Position numbers and translations under genes: made by a program. A model generated the notes under the pieces. That model was not told the origin of the DNA, made no database searches, and saw only the letters and a program-made list of their open reading frames with translations. From Halopiger goleimassiliensis (lineage in GTDB: Archaea; Halobacteriota; Halobacteria; Halobacteriales; Natrialbaceae): DNA of 64,000 nucleotides. Location: NCBI RefSeq assembly GCF_000455345.1, contig NZ_HG315691.1, forward strand, positions 630,217 through 694,216, in the 5' to 3' direction. The number at the start of each line of letters is the position of its first letter. Within the stretch, counting starts at the first letter, position 1. Shown here in pieces: positions 48,938-57,865 of this stretch.

Positions 48938-51031
48938 ATGTCGCTCACCCACGAGGACGCGGACGAGAACCCGTATCTCCGGGAGCCGCCGACCGACTTC
49001 CAACCGGTCGAGGAGCTCTCGGCGGAGGACGCCCGCGAGCAAGTTGAGTTGCTCCGCGAGGCGATCCGCGAGCACGACCGCCGGTACTACGTCGAGAACG
49101 ATCCCATTATCGCCGACCGGACCTACGACGCGCTCTTCTCCCGACTGCAGGCCCTCGAGGACGCCTTCGACCTCTCGCATCCGGACAGCCCCACCCGGAG
49201 CGTCGGCGGCGAACCGATCGACGCCTTCGAGACGGTCGAACACGTCGCGCCGATGCTCTCGATCGACCAGAGCGGCGAGGAGACGGACGTCCGCGAGTTC
49301 GACGACCGCGTGCGCCGCGAAGTCGGCGCGGTCGACTACGTCTGCGAGCCCAAGTTCGACGGCGTCTCGATGGAGTTCGTCTACGAGGACGGCTCCCTCG
49401 AGCGCGCGGTCACCCGCGGCGACGGCCGCGAGGGCGACGACGTGACCCGGAACGCCCGCACCATCGGCTCGGTGCCCCAGCAACTCCACGGCGACCACCC
49501 CGACTTCCTCGCCGTGCGGGGCGAGGTCTACATGCCGAAAGACGCCTTCCAGGAACACAACCGCGAGCGGATCGAACGCGGCGAGGAGCCGTTCGCCAAT
49601 CCCCGGAACGCGACCGCGGGCACGATCCGACAGCTCGATCCCTCGGTCGTCGCCGAACGGCCGCTGCAGGTCTTTTACTTCGACGTCCTCGAGTCCAGCG
49701 AGCCGTTCGACTCCCACAGCGACGCGCTCGAGCGCTTCCCCGAGTGGGGACTCCGGGTGACCGAGCACGTCGAGCGCGCGGCGGATATCGACGCGGCGAT
49801 CGACTACCGCGACCGGATGCTCGAGCTGCGGGACGACCTGAACTACGAGATCGACGGCACCGTGATCAAGGTCGACGATCGCGAGGCCCGCGAGGAACTC
49901 GGCCGGACGGCGCGTCACGACCGCTACGCCTTCGCCTACAAGTTCCCGGCTCGCGCGGAGGTGACGCCGATCGTCGACGTCGCCGTCCAGGTCGGTCGCA
50001 CGGGCCGGCTGACGCCCGTCGCCCTCCTCGAGCCGGTCGACGTCGGCGGCGTGACGGTCTCACGGGCGAGCCTGCACAACCCCGAGGAGATCGCCGAGAA
50101 GAACGTCGACGTCGGCGACACGGTCCGCGTCCAGCGCGCGGGCGACGTCATCCCCTACGTCGAGGAGGTCGTCGAAAAGGGGGCGGAGAACGAACCCGAG
50201 AGCCACTACGAACTCCCCGATCACTGTCCCGTCTGTGGCAGCGCCGTCGAGCGCGACGGTCCCATCGCCTTCTGTACCGGCGGGCTCGCCTGCGACGCGC
50301 AGCTTCGACGGTCGATCGAGTACTACGCCGGCGACGACGGCCTCGACCTCGAGGGGCTGGGTGAGAAGAGCGTCCGGCAGCTTGTCGATGCCGGCCTGCT
50401 CGAGTCCGTTGCGGACCTCTACGAACTCGAGCGCGAGGACCTCACTGCGCTCGAGGGCTGGGGCGCGACGAGCGCCGAGAACCTGTTGCACGAACTCGAG
50501 GAGAGCCGCGAACCGCCGCTTTCGGACTTCCTCTCGGCGCTCGGGATTCCCCACGTCGGGCCGACGACGGCCCGCGAACTCGCCCGCGAGTTCGGCACGT
50601 TCGAGGCGTTCCGCGAAGCCGCCGAGAACGAACCCGAACGGCTCGAGGAGGTCGACGACGTGGGCGAGACCGTCGCCGACCAGATCCACGAGTTCTTCAC
50701 CAGCGAGGCCAACGCCGAGGCGGTCGACGCCATCCTCGAGCACGTCTCGCCCCAGGAGTCGGCCCTCGAGTCCGGCGGCGACGAACTCGAGGGGCTGACC
50801 TTCGTCTTCACGGGGTCGCTCGAGGGCGTCACTCGCGGCGAGGCCCAGGAGACCGTCGAGGCCCACGGCGGGTCGGCGACGAGCAGCGTCTCGGGGAACA
50901 CGGACTACCTCGTGGTCGGCGAGAACCCGGGACAGACGAAACGCGACGACGCCGCGGCGAACGACGTCCCGATGGTCGACGAGGACGAGTTCCGGGAACT
51001 GCTGGCGGAGTACGGGGTCGACCTCGAGTGA
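48938..51031 (+). CDS. ligA: NAD-dependent DNA ligase LigA
   Basis: Bacterial-type DNA ligase using NAD. 697 residues with the complete domain order: NAD-binding Ia, adenylation domain with catalytic Lys139 (KFDG), OB fold, zinc finger with CPVC and CTGGLAC, helix-hairpin-helix repeats (LGEKSVRQLVDAGL, LGIPHVGPTTAREL) and a C-terminal BRCT domain (LEGLTFVFTGSLEG). Haloarchaea are known to have acquired this ligase from bacteria, in addition to the ATP-dependent LigA. Base composition now matches the host, so the transfer is old. Start ATG 48938 fits the family and the strand's local context. Confidence 0.96.
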   Translation: MSLTHEDADENPYLREPPTDFQPVEELSAEDAREQVELLREAIREHDRRYYVENDPIIADRTYDALFSRLQALEDAFDLSHPDSPTRSVGGEPIDAFETVEHVAPMLSIDQSGEETDVREFDDRVRREVGAVDYVCEPKFDGVSMEFVYEDGSLERAVTRGDGREGDDVTRNARTIGSVPQQLHGDHPDFLAVRGEVYMPKDAFQEHNRERIERGEEPFANPRNATAGTIRQLDPSVVAERPLQVFYFDVLESSEPFDSHSDALERFPEWGLRVTEHVERAADIDAAIDYRDRMLELRDDLNYEIDGTVIKVDDREAREELGRTARHDRYAFAYKFPARAEVTPIVDVAVQVGRTGRLTPVALLEPVDVGGVTVSRASLHNPEEIAEKNVDVGDTVRVQRAGDVIPYVEEVVEKGAENEPESHYELPDHCPVCGSAVERDGPIAFCTGGLACDAQLRRSIEYYAGDDGLDLEGLGEKSVRQLVDAGLLESVADLYELEREDLTALEGWGATSAENLLHELEESREPPLSDFLSALGIPHVGPTTARELAREFGTFEAFREAAENEPERLEEVDDVGETVADQIHEFFTSEANAEAVDAILEHVSPQESALESGGDELEGLTFVFTGSLEGVTRGEAQETVEAHGGSATSSVSGNTDYLVVGENPGQTKRDDAAANDVPMVDEDEFRELLAEYGVDLE

Positions 51032-51070
51032 CCGTCTCGGTCTCGGTGGCGGCTGTTCCGCGCGACCGAC

Positions 51071-51259
51071 TCAGCCGCGTCGATTGAGGAGCAGGACGAC
51101 GGCGATTACGGCGGCGACGATGCCGATCATCGTCGGCAGGAATCGACCGTCGCCCCACTCCCAGCCGAGGAACTGGGTCCCGACGATCGCGACGAGCACG
51201 ACGGCGAGTCCGACCGCGGTTCCGATCGAGGCCGAGTCTCGACCGATGGAGTACGTCAT
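51071..51259 (-). CDS. Small two-helix membrane protein
   Basis: 62 residues: MTYSIGRDSA then helix IGTAVGLAVVLVAIVGTQFLG, a short loop WEWGDGRF, helix LPTMIGIVAAVIAVVLLLN and an RRG end. No cysteine or charge pattern of function; typical haloarchaeal small membrane protein. ATG 51259 is chosen over an upstream ATG 51283 because it directly precedes the conserved-looking start and follows AT-rich GTTGAACGC. Function unknown. Confidence 0.7.
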   Translation of the reverse strand: MTYSIGRDSASIGTAVGLAVVLVAIVGTQFLGWEWGDGRFLPTMIGIVAAVIAVVLLLNRRG

Positions 51260-51480
51260 ACAAAAGTGTTGAACGCACAACAACTAAAGAGTAACGTCCG
51301 CCGCGCCTCGTGGCGTCACTAGAGGCGCTCGTGTCGACGTCGTTCGCTCTCAATCTCGGCGGGAACAGCGACAGACGCTCGCACTCGTATCAGCGACAAC
51401 GTTCACTCGTCGGAAACGGTGGGGTGGTAGAGACGACGAGCAGGTATGTCTCGAGTTGGCGACGGTCGCTCCGATCGCTC

Positions 51481-52464
51481 TCACGCCTCGGCGGGCAGTC
51501 GGTCCGCGACCGCCGCCAGCGACTCGAGCCCCTGCACCTCGCCCTCCCGTTCGGGCAGCGTCACGACCTCGAGGTCGGGAAACGTCTCCCGGATCTCCGC
51601 GACCCGCTCGAGGTGTCGCTCGTGCCGTGACCGACAGCGCGAACACCCCTCCTCGGGGTCCTCGAAGACCCGATTCACCACGAGTCGGTTGACCCGAACC
51701 TCGGCCTCCCGGAGCGTCTCGACGAGGCGTTCGGACTCGGCGATGGCCATCCCCTCGGGGAGGAGAACGACGCGAAACTCGGTGCGCTCGGGATCGATCA
51801 ACAGGTCGCGAGCGCGCTCGAGGCGGTCGCGAAACGCCTCGAGGCTCTCTTCTTCGTCGTCGCTCCCGGTTCCGAGCATCGACATCGGACCGAGGACGGC
51901 GGTCCGGGCGGCGTTGCCGATCCGCCTGGCCTGGCCGCGCAGCGACTGGGCGGTCTCGAGGGCCAGTCCCATCACCTCGGGCATGTCGAACAGCCGGAGG
52001 GTATGACCCGTCGGCGCGGTGTCGAAGACGACGACGTCCCAGTCGCCCTCGTCGACGTACTCGACGAGCAGGTCCAGCGCGGCGATTTCGTCGCTGCCGG
52101 CCGGTGCGCCCGAGGCGAACAGCCGGCGGACCTCCTCGTCGTCCAGTCGAATGCCGGCACTGCGGAGGTCCGTCGCGAGTGCTCGTGCCAGGTTTTCGTA
52201 CCGGTCCGCCCGTGCGTCGGGGTCGATCTCGACGGCCCAGAGGCCGCCGTCGGTGTCGTCGGTGGCGACGGCATCGGAACCGGTCCCGAGTTGCCGCGGC
52301 TCCGGCCCGAGATCGGCCTCGAGCGAATCCGACAGCGAGTGAGCGGGATCGGTCGAGACGACGAGGGTTCGCCGGCCCGCCGCGGCGAGGCCGACGGCGG
52401 TCGCCGCCGCACAGGTCGTCTTGCCGACGCCGCCCTTGCCGCCGTAGAACAGGCATCTGGTCAT
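51481..52464 (-). CDS. ArsA/Get3-like anion- or tail-anchor-type ATPase
   Basis: 327-residue P-loop ATPase of the ArsA/Get3 group. Walker A GGKGGVGKTT at 8-17, switch II VVFDTAPTGHTLR at 145-157, A-loop region; CxxC at C274 and C277 (CSRCRSRHERHL), the zinc-bridge motif of Get3 dimers. Archaeal homologues can bind tail-anchored membrane proteins; arsenite metabolism genes are not near, so a targeting role is more likely, though not shown. ATG 52464 begins MTRCLFYGGKGG. The long N-terminal frame upstream is antisense. 47 bases from the following small gene on the same strand. Confidence 0.92.
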   Translation of the reverse strand: MTRCLFYGGKGGVGKTTCAAATAVGLAAAGRRTLVVSTDPAHSLSDSLEADLGPEPRQLGTGSDAVATDDTDGGLWAVEIDPDARADRYENLARALATDLRSAGIRLDDEEVRRLFASGAPAGSDEIAALDLLVEYVDEGDWDVVVFDTAPTGHTLRLFDMPEVMGLALETAQSLRGQARRIGNAARTAVLGPMSMLGTGSDDEEESLEAFRDRLERARDLLIDPERTEFRVVLLPEGMAIAESERLVETLREAEVRVNRLVVNRVFEDPEEGCSRCRSRHERHLERVAEIRETFPDLEVVTLPEREGEVQGLESLAAVADRLPAEA

Positions 52465-52511
52465 CGACCGCGCGTACCACGCCGAGGCCCTAAGCTTTCG
52501 ACGCGTCTGCG

Positions 52512-52781
52512 TCAGATCTCCTCGTCGGGATCGTACTGCTCGGCGGTTCGCTGGGCCTCCGACGCGTAGCGCTCCCTGGTTTCCTCGTCCGAGACGGGGC
52601 TCAGGTCCTCTTCCGGAACGTCGACCGCGGCCGTCACGGCTGATCCGGTGCGAAGCGCCACCGACGAGCGCTGTCGTTGCTGGTAGCGAGAGCCGTCCGT
52701 GGTCGCGTAGACCATCGTCACTGTGTTTCGCGTATCGACGTCCCGTTCGACGAGCCAGCACCGAACCGTCGAGTCTGACAT
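52512..52781 (-). CDS. Hypothetical haloarchaeal protein
   Basis: 89 residues. N-terminal half is beta-like: STVRCWLVERDVDTRNTVTM then a hairpin; ends in an acidic, flexible tail (EEDLSPVSDEETRERYAS). No catalytic motif. It sits just upstream of the ArsA-like gene on the same strand (47 bases), so they may be co-transcribed. ATG 52781 is chosen because upstream sequence lacks a plausible longer protein. Function unknown. Confidence 0.7.
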   Translation of the reverse strand: MSDSTVRCWLVERDVDTRNTVTMVYATTDGSRYQQRQRSSVALRTGSAVTAAVDVPEEDLSPVSDEETRERYASEAQRTAEQYDPDEEI

Positions 52782-52895
52782 GGACGTCGATAGGGTATCG
52801 ACGACCGAGAACGTACCGGATCGGCGGTGAAACGACCACGACGGACAGTCCGGCGACCACGACGTACTTGTACGTCCGTGGTACAGTGAGGACCG

Positions 52896-54386
52896 ATGGA
52901 GTGGACCCAGCGCGTCGACCAGTTGCTCTACGACGGGGAGACCGAACGGCAACGGGTGTCGGTCGGGCCGGCGACGGTCGTCGTCACGAGCCACCGGGTT
53001 CTCGTCTTCAGGCCCGACGGCAATCCGCGATTTCGGGAGGTCGACCGCCCGAACGTCGGATCGGTCGGCGTCGAGTCCCGCGGCCGGCTTCGGCACCTCG
53101 TCTGGGCGACGATCCTCGGCCTGCTCGGCGTCGGCGGCGCGCTCGCCGCGACGCTGTTTAGCGTCGCCGACCTCGTTCCAGGGCTCCGGATCGACGGCGG
53201 GACGGGCGAGGTCCCCGGCGGCGATCCAACTGGCGACGTTTTCGGCGCACTCGAGACGCTGCTGACGCTGATCGATCTCTCGATCGCGGCGTTCAGCCTC
53301 GTCTTGCTCCTGGTGGCCGTCGTCTTGCTCGTTCGCTACGTCGTCTCGCGCTCGCGGCGACTGGTGATCGAGGTCCACGGCGACGAGACCGTCGAACTCC
53401 CGCTCGAGCGGACCGCACAGGGGGTCGTCTACGACCTCGAGGACGCAATTCAGCCGGGCGGTCCTGGTGGGACGGCCGTCGGAGCGGGACTGCACAGCGA
53501 CGCGACCGACCGCGGAGCCGACGATTCGAGTCCGGACCCCATCGGTTCGGGTCGGTTCGATCCCGACGGAATCGGGTCGCGATCCGACGATCCGGTCGTC
53601 TCGCGGGGCGACCGCCTCGACTCGTCGAATGCGGAGGGTCCGACCACTGCCGACCGCGGCGGCGAGCAACGGACGGCTTCGGGCGTCGATACCGAGGACT
53701 CGCCGGGCGGTTTCGCCACCGACGGTCGGGCGGACGCGGTCGGGCCACGGGCGTCCGAACAGCCGTCGTTCGACGGGGAGACTTCCGACCCGTTCGACGA
53801 TCGAGACGATCGCGAGGAGACGACTGACCCGTTCAGCGAGAGGGACGACCCCGAGGCGGCCACCGACCCGTTCGACGGTCAGGACGACGGGTTCGGAGAC
53901 ACGCTCGAGGACGACTGGCCAGCCGACACCGATCCACGCAATCCGTTCGGAGAGTCGGCCGCCGACGACGGGTTCGAGACGGGGACTGATGACCCGTTCG
54001 ACGCGGAGGCGGACGACGAATTCGAGTCGCTCGAGGACGGTCCCTTCGACGAGACGAGCACGGTCGACGAGGTCACGCTCGGGCCGGACGAGTTCACCGT
54101 CGAGACGGTCGGTCCGGTCGAGGAGTCGGCGAGCACCGATTCGACGGACGAACCCGACGGCGACGGTCCAGCCGATTCGGAGGGCGGTGAGCTGTCGGCG
54201 GACGATGGCGACGGCGACGCGGATCGGATCGACCTCGCGGAGTCGAGCGATGCGGACGAGGCAACCGAAGATCCGGACGAGGCGATCGAAGATGCGGACG
54301 AGGACGACGAGGATACCATCGACGATGGGAGTCCCGAAACCGACGTAGGCGACGAGGGAACGTCCGGCGATTCCGAAGGCGGGTAA
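52896..54386 (+). CDS. Membrane protein with long acidic DPF-repeat tail
   Basis: 496 residues. Residues 1-60 resemble a bacterial PH-like domain ([24 protein letters not shown]). Two membrane segments (about 67-92 and 125-152) follow, then a cytosolic stub and a disordered acidic tail of nearly 300 residues. In the tail, the three-residue motif D-P-F recurs with acidic spacers (about residues 290-385; [36 protein letters not shown]). The N-terminal start ATG 52896 is clear. Function unknown; the repeats suggest a binding surface for partners. Confidence 0.75.
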   Translation: MEWTQRVDQLLYDGETERQRVSVGPATVVVTSHRVLVFRPDGNPRFREVDRPNVGSVGVESRGRLRHLVWATILGLLGVGGALAATLFSVADLVPGLRIDGGTGEVPGGDPTGDVFGALETLLTLIDLSIAAFSLVLLLVAVVLLVRYVVSRSRRLVIEVHGDETVELPLERTAQGVVYDLEDAIQPGGPGGTAVGAGLHSDATDRGADDSSPDPIGSGRFDPDGIGSRSDDPVVSRGDRLDSSNAEGPTTADRGGEQRTASGVDTEDSPGGFATDGRADAVGPRASEQPSFDGETSDPFDDRDDREETTDPFSERDDPEAATDPFDGQDDGFGDTLEDDWPADTDPRNPFGESAADDGFETGTDDPFDAEADDEFESLEDGPFDETSTVDEVTLGPDEFTVETVGPVEESASTDSTDEPDGDGPADSEGGELSADDGDGDADRIDLAESSDADEATEDPDEAIEDADEDDEDTIDDGSPETDVGDEGTSGDSEGG

Positions 54387-54454
54387 GGTCCTCGAGGGGA
54401 GGGACTGGTACCCGGTACGTCAGGCTCAAAGTCGCTGACTCCCTAGGCCCGCTG

Positions 54455-56221
54455 ATGAACGCCGAGGGGGTTCGCGAACGCGCACGATCGTTGCCGCGGG
54501 AGCCCGGCGTCTACCAGTTCCGGGACGACGGAACGACGCTGTACGTCGGGAAGGCGGTCGACCTCCGGGACCGGGTGGCCTCGTACGCCGATCCTCGTAG
54601 CGCTCGCATTCGGCGGATGGTCGACCGGGCCGACGAGATCGAGATCGCGGTCACCGACACCGAGACCCAGGCGCTGTTGCTCGAGGCGAACCTGATCAAG
54701 CGCCACCAGCCCCAGTACAACGTTCGACTGAAGGACGACAAATCGTATCCGATGGTGCAGTTGACCGAGCACGAGGCCCCGCAGATCGAGATCACGCGCG
54801 ATCCCGACGAGTCCGCGACGGTGTTCGGCCCCTACACGAACAAGGGGACCGTCGAGACGGTCGTGAAGGCGCTGCGGGAGACCTACGGCGTCCGGGGCTG
54901 TTCGGATCACAAGTACGCCGACCGGGAGAGACCCTGTCTCGACTACGAGATGGGCCTCTGCACGGCCCCCTGCACCGGCGAGATCGACCTCGAGAGCTAC
55001 GCCGAGGACGTCACCGCCGTCGAGCGATTCCTCGAGGGCGAGACGGGCATCCTCGCGGACCCGCTGCGCCGGGAGATGGAGGCCGCCGCACAGGACAAGA
55101 ACTTCGAGCGCGCCGCCAACCTCCGGGACCGTCTCGAGACCGTCGAGGCCTTCCACGGCGAGGGCGGGGAGGCCGTCCAGGCGGTGAGCGACGAGCGCGC
55201 CGTCGACGTCCTCGGGGCCGCTATCGAGGGCGGCGACGCGACCGTCGCCCGCCTGCGCGCCGAGGACGGCAAACTCGTCGACCGGGACCGACACACGCTC
55301 GAGGCACCCGGGGCGAGCGTCGAGGACGCCACCGGCGTCGAGGCGGAAGCGGGCGGCGTGCCCGCCGTGCTCGCGGCCTTCATCGTGCAGTATTACGCCG
55401 AGCGCGAGTTGCCCGACGCCCTCTTGCTGCCCGAACGCCACGGCGACGACGAGGTGGCGGCCTGGCTCGAGGCCGAGGGCGTCTCGGTGCGCGTGCCCGG
55501 CGCGGGGCGGGAGGCCAAACTCGTCGACCTCGCACTGAAAAACGCCCGGCGCAACGTCGGCGGACGCGACGAGTGTGGCATGCTCGCCGACGCGCTCGGG
55601 ATCGATTCGGCCCGCCGGATCGAGGGGTTCGACGTCAGCCACGCGCAGGGGAAGTCCGCGGTCGGTAGTAACGTGACGTTCGTGGACGGCACCGCCGAGA
55701 AGGCCGATTATCGCCGGAAGAAGCTCACCGACCAGAACGACGACTACGACAACATGCGCGCCCTGATCGAGTGGCGCGCCAGCCGCGCCGTCGAGGGCCG
55801 GGACGACCGGCCCGACCCCGACCTGCTGTTGATCGACGGCGGCGAGGGACAACTCGAGGCGGCCCGGGACGCGCTCGCGGACGTGGGCTGGGACGTGCCC
55901 GCCATCGCGCTCGCGAAGGCCGAGGAACGGGTCGTCACGCCCGACCGGGAGTTCCGGTGGCCGGACGACGCGCCACACCTCCACCTCTGCCAGCGGGTGC
56001 GCGACGAGGCCCACCGCTTCGCGGTGCAGTACCACCAGACCGTCCGCGACGAGGTCAAGACCGTGCTGGACGACGTTCCGGGCGTCGGCCCCGAGACCCG
56101 CAAACGGCTCCTGGGCCGGTTCGGCAGCGTCGAGAACGTCCGCGAGGCCAGCCTCGAGGACCTCCGGAGCGTGCCGGGCGTCGGCGAGAAGACCGCCGAG
56201 ACGCTCAAATCACGGCTTTGA
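54455..56221 (+). CDS. uvrC: Excinuclease ABC subunit UvrC
   Basis: Nuclease subunit of nucleotide excision repair, making both incisions at a lesion with UvrA and UvrB. 588 residues. N-terminal GIY-YIG nuclease ([20 protein letters not shown]), cysteine-containing segment [22 protein letters not shown] motif [14 protein letters not shown], RNase H-like C-terminal nuclease ([29 protein letters not shown]), and C-terminal helix-hairpin-helix pair ([27 protein letters not shown]). Haloarchaea have the bacterial UvrABC system. uvrA and uvrB are not in this window. ATG 54455 is immediately after a T-rich/A-rich promoter-poor stretch; 68 bases from the upstream gene. Confidence 0.96.
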   Translation: MNAEGVRERARSLPREPGVYQFRDDGTTLYVGKAVDLRDRVASYADPRSARIRRMVDRADEIEIAVTDTETQALLLEANLIKRHQPQYNVRLKDDKSYPMVQLTEHEAPQIEITRDPDESATVFGPYTNKGTVETVVKALRETYGVRGCSDHKYADRERPCLDYEMGLCTAPCTGEIDLESYAEDVTAVERFLEGETGILADPLRREMEAAAQDKNFERAANLRDRLETVEAFHGEGGEAVQAVSDERAVDVLGAAIEGGDATVARLRAEDGKLVDRDRHTLEAPGASVEDATGVEAEAGGVPAVLAAFIVQYYAERELPDALLLPERHGDDEVAAWLEAEGVSVRVPGAGREAKLVDLALKNARRNVGGRDECGMLADALGIDSARRIEGFDVSHAQGKSAVGSNVTFVDGTAEKADYRRKKLTDQNDDYDNMRALIEWRASRAVEGRDDRPDPDLLLIDGGEGQLEAARDALADVGWDVPAIALAKAEERVVTPDREFRWPDDAPHLHLCQRVRDEAHRFAVQYHQTVRDEVKTVLDDVPGVGPETRKRLLGRFGSVENVREASLEDLRSVPGVGEKTAETLKSRL

Positions 56222-56378
56222 CGCGGATAGATTCTCGCCCCGGATCGAAGCTGTCGTCGAACGGGGAACCGACCTGCGACCGAACGTCGGCAGTACCGAT
56301 GTTGTGAATACAGCGGCTATCCGTATCGGGACCAGTGACCTCGAAATACGGATACGACAGTGATCGATCGGGCCGCTC

Positions 56379-56714
56379 TCATCCGCGATGGATCAGTCCC
56401 TGTATCCGGTTTCGGACCTCGTCGGCGGAGTCGTACGTTTCGTCGTCGATCGGGGCGAGCACGTCGTCGATGGACTCCCACCCTCCCTGTGTTTCTACCT
56501 CTCGGTCGCCGTAGGCCGTCACCAGTTCCTCCGTCGTCGTCGGATACTCGTGGGTTTCGAGCGCCTCGTCGAGGCCGCCGAGTTCCTCGCCAGTGTCGTC
56601 GCGTTCCGGCTCGGCTTCGTCGGTTCGGTCGATCGCCTCCTGAAGTTCCCGCTCTCGTTGGCGTCGCTCTTCGTCGTCGGCTTGCTTGTCTCGACCCTTT
56701 TTGGTGTCTGCCAT
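56379..56714 (-). CDS. DUF5789-like haloarchaeal protein
   Basis: 111 residues, very hydrophilic. A Lys/Arg/Glu-rich first third (MADTKKGRDKQADDEERRQR) is followed by a conserved block ETHEYPTTTEELVTAYGDRE and VETQGGWESIDDVLAPI, then helix DSADEVRNRIQGLIHRG. I recognise this as a haloarchaea-specific family without known function (DUF5789-like). ATG 56714 starts MADTKKG. Convergent with uvrC, with 157 bases between. Confidence 0.8.
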   Translation of the reverse strand: MADTKKGRDKQADDEERRQRERELQEAIDRTDEAEPERDDTGEELGGLDEALETHEYPTTTEELVTAYGDREVETQGGWESIDDVLAPIDDETYDSADEVRNRIQGLIHRG

Positions 56715-56859
56715 CCTCCGCTCTACGGGAGCGAGCGGAATAACGCTTGGGCGCTCGGTGGTCTGGTCTCCTCTCGTGGACTCCGAACGGTGCTACTGAT
56801 CAGGTGATCCGCGTACGTCGAGCACGAACGACCGCCGTCGATGACTCCCGTGGCGGTTC

Positions 56860-57027
56860 TCAGAACTTCCCCGTCGCGACCATCCAGTAGCGGACGCCGA
56901 GGTAGGCGATGACGACCCCGAAGGTGCCGGCGATCAGGTAGTCGCCGGCCGTCGCGGCCGACCCCAGCGCGATCGTACAGAGCGCGATGCCGACGACGTA
57001 CATGTACCGCAGCCGGTCCCGATCCAT
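56860..57027 (-). CDS. Small membrane protein
   Basis: 55 residues: MDRDRLRYMYVVGIALCTIA helix, then DYLIAGTFGVVIAYLGVRYW helix, ending VATGKF. Two predicted membrane segments of a type common in haloarchaea. ATG 57027 is chosen; a longer frame to 57102 adds an implausible hydrophilic prefix. Function unknown. It lies before the cysteine hydrolase gene on the same strand but with 108 bases between them. Confidence 0.68.
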   Translation of the reverse strand: MDRDRLRYMYVVGIALCTIALGSAATAGDYLIAGTFGVVIAYLGVRYWMVATGKF

Positions 57028-57135
57028 ACCGCGGCCTTCGGCGGACGCGACAAAAACCTGTCCGCTCGAGTCGGCCCGGTTGTCGGTCCGCCCGCCCTCC
57101 ATCGCGTGCGGTCGCAGTCCCGCGTCCGGCAGCGA

Positions 57136-57708
57136 TCAGGCGAACGCGAGGTCGTCGCTCGTCGCCACCTCGCCGAACAGCCAGTCGGCGTGATCCAGGG
57201 CGTACTCGCGGTGGTCCTCCTCGATGTAGCCGATGCAGTCCTCGACGAGGATCGGCCTGAAGTCCCGCAGGCCGGCGCTGCCCGCGGTGTGGAGCACGCA
57301 GACGTTCGCGAGCGTGCCGCAGAACACCAGATCGCGGATGCCGCGGGCGTTCAGCCACCCCTCGAACTCCGTCTTCTGGAACGCGTCGTAGGTGTGTTTC
57401 TCGACGACGTGATCGGCGTCCTCGACCGGCAGTTCCTCGACGACCTCGGCCTCCCAGGAGCCCTCGAGGACGTGTTCGCCCCACTGCTCGAACTCGTCGT
57501 AATAGTAGGCGTCCTCGAACTGTTCGGGTGGGTGGACGTCCCGCGTGTAGACGATCGACGCCCCCGCCGCGTCGGCCCGCGCGACCAGGTCGCCGATCGG
57601 GTCGATCACGTCCTCGCTGCCGGGCGCGTACAGCGAACCGTCGGGGTGACAGAAGCCGTTTTGCATGTCCACCACCACCACCGCCGTCTGTTCGGGCTCG
57701 AGATTCAT
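57136..57708 (-). CDS. Nicotinamidase/isochorismatase-family cysteine hydrolase (PncA-like)
   Basis: 190 residues with the family triad: Asp14 (VVDMQNGF), Lys104 (VEKHTYDAF) and Cys137 (TLANVCVLHTA). The cis-peptide region GTLANVCV is intact. Metal-binding residues in RDVHPPEQ are less typical of canonical nicotinamidases (which have DWHP). The nicotinate phosphoribosyltransferase gene lies about 1.9 kb away, which supports nicotinamide deamidation in NAD salvage, but other amides are possible. ATG 57708 begins MNLEPEQTAVVVVD. Confidence 0.87.
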   Translation of the reverse strand: MNLEPEQTAVVVVDMQNGFCHPDGSLYAPGSEDVIDPIGDLVARADAAGASIVYTRDVHPPEQFEDAYYYDEFEQWGEHVLEGSWEAEVVEELPVEDADHVVEKHTYDAFQKTEFEGWLNARGIRDLVFCGTLANVCVLHTAGSAGLRDFRPILVEDCIGYIEEDHREYALDHADWLFGEVATSDDLAFA

Positions 57709-57865
57709 ACGCGAGGGTTCGGGCTGGATCGTAAAAACGTTCGTGACGCCCCCACACGCGGTCCGCAGTCGGGAACGGTGTCTGCGGGTCGCGATCCGGT
57801 ACCGCCCGGCTGTTGGATCACCGATCTTTTTGGTGTGCCACCCCTACTGGTTGGCAGTCACGAAC

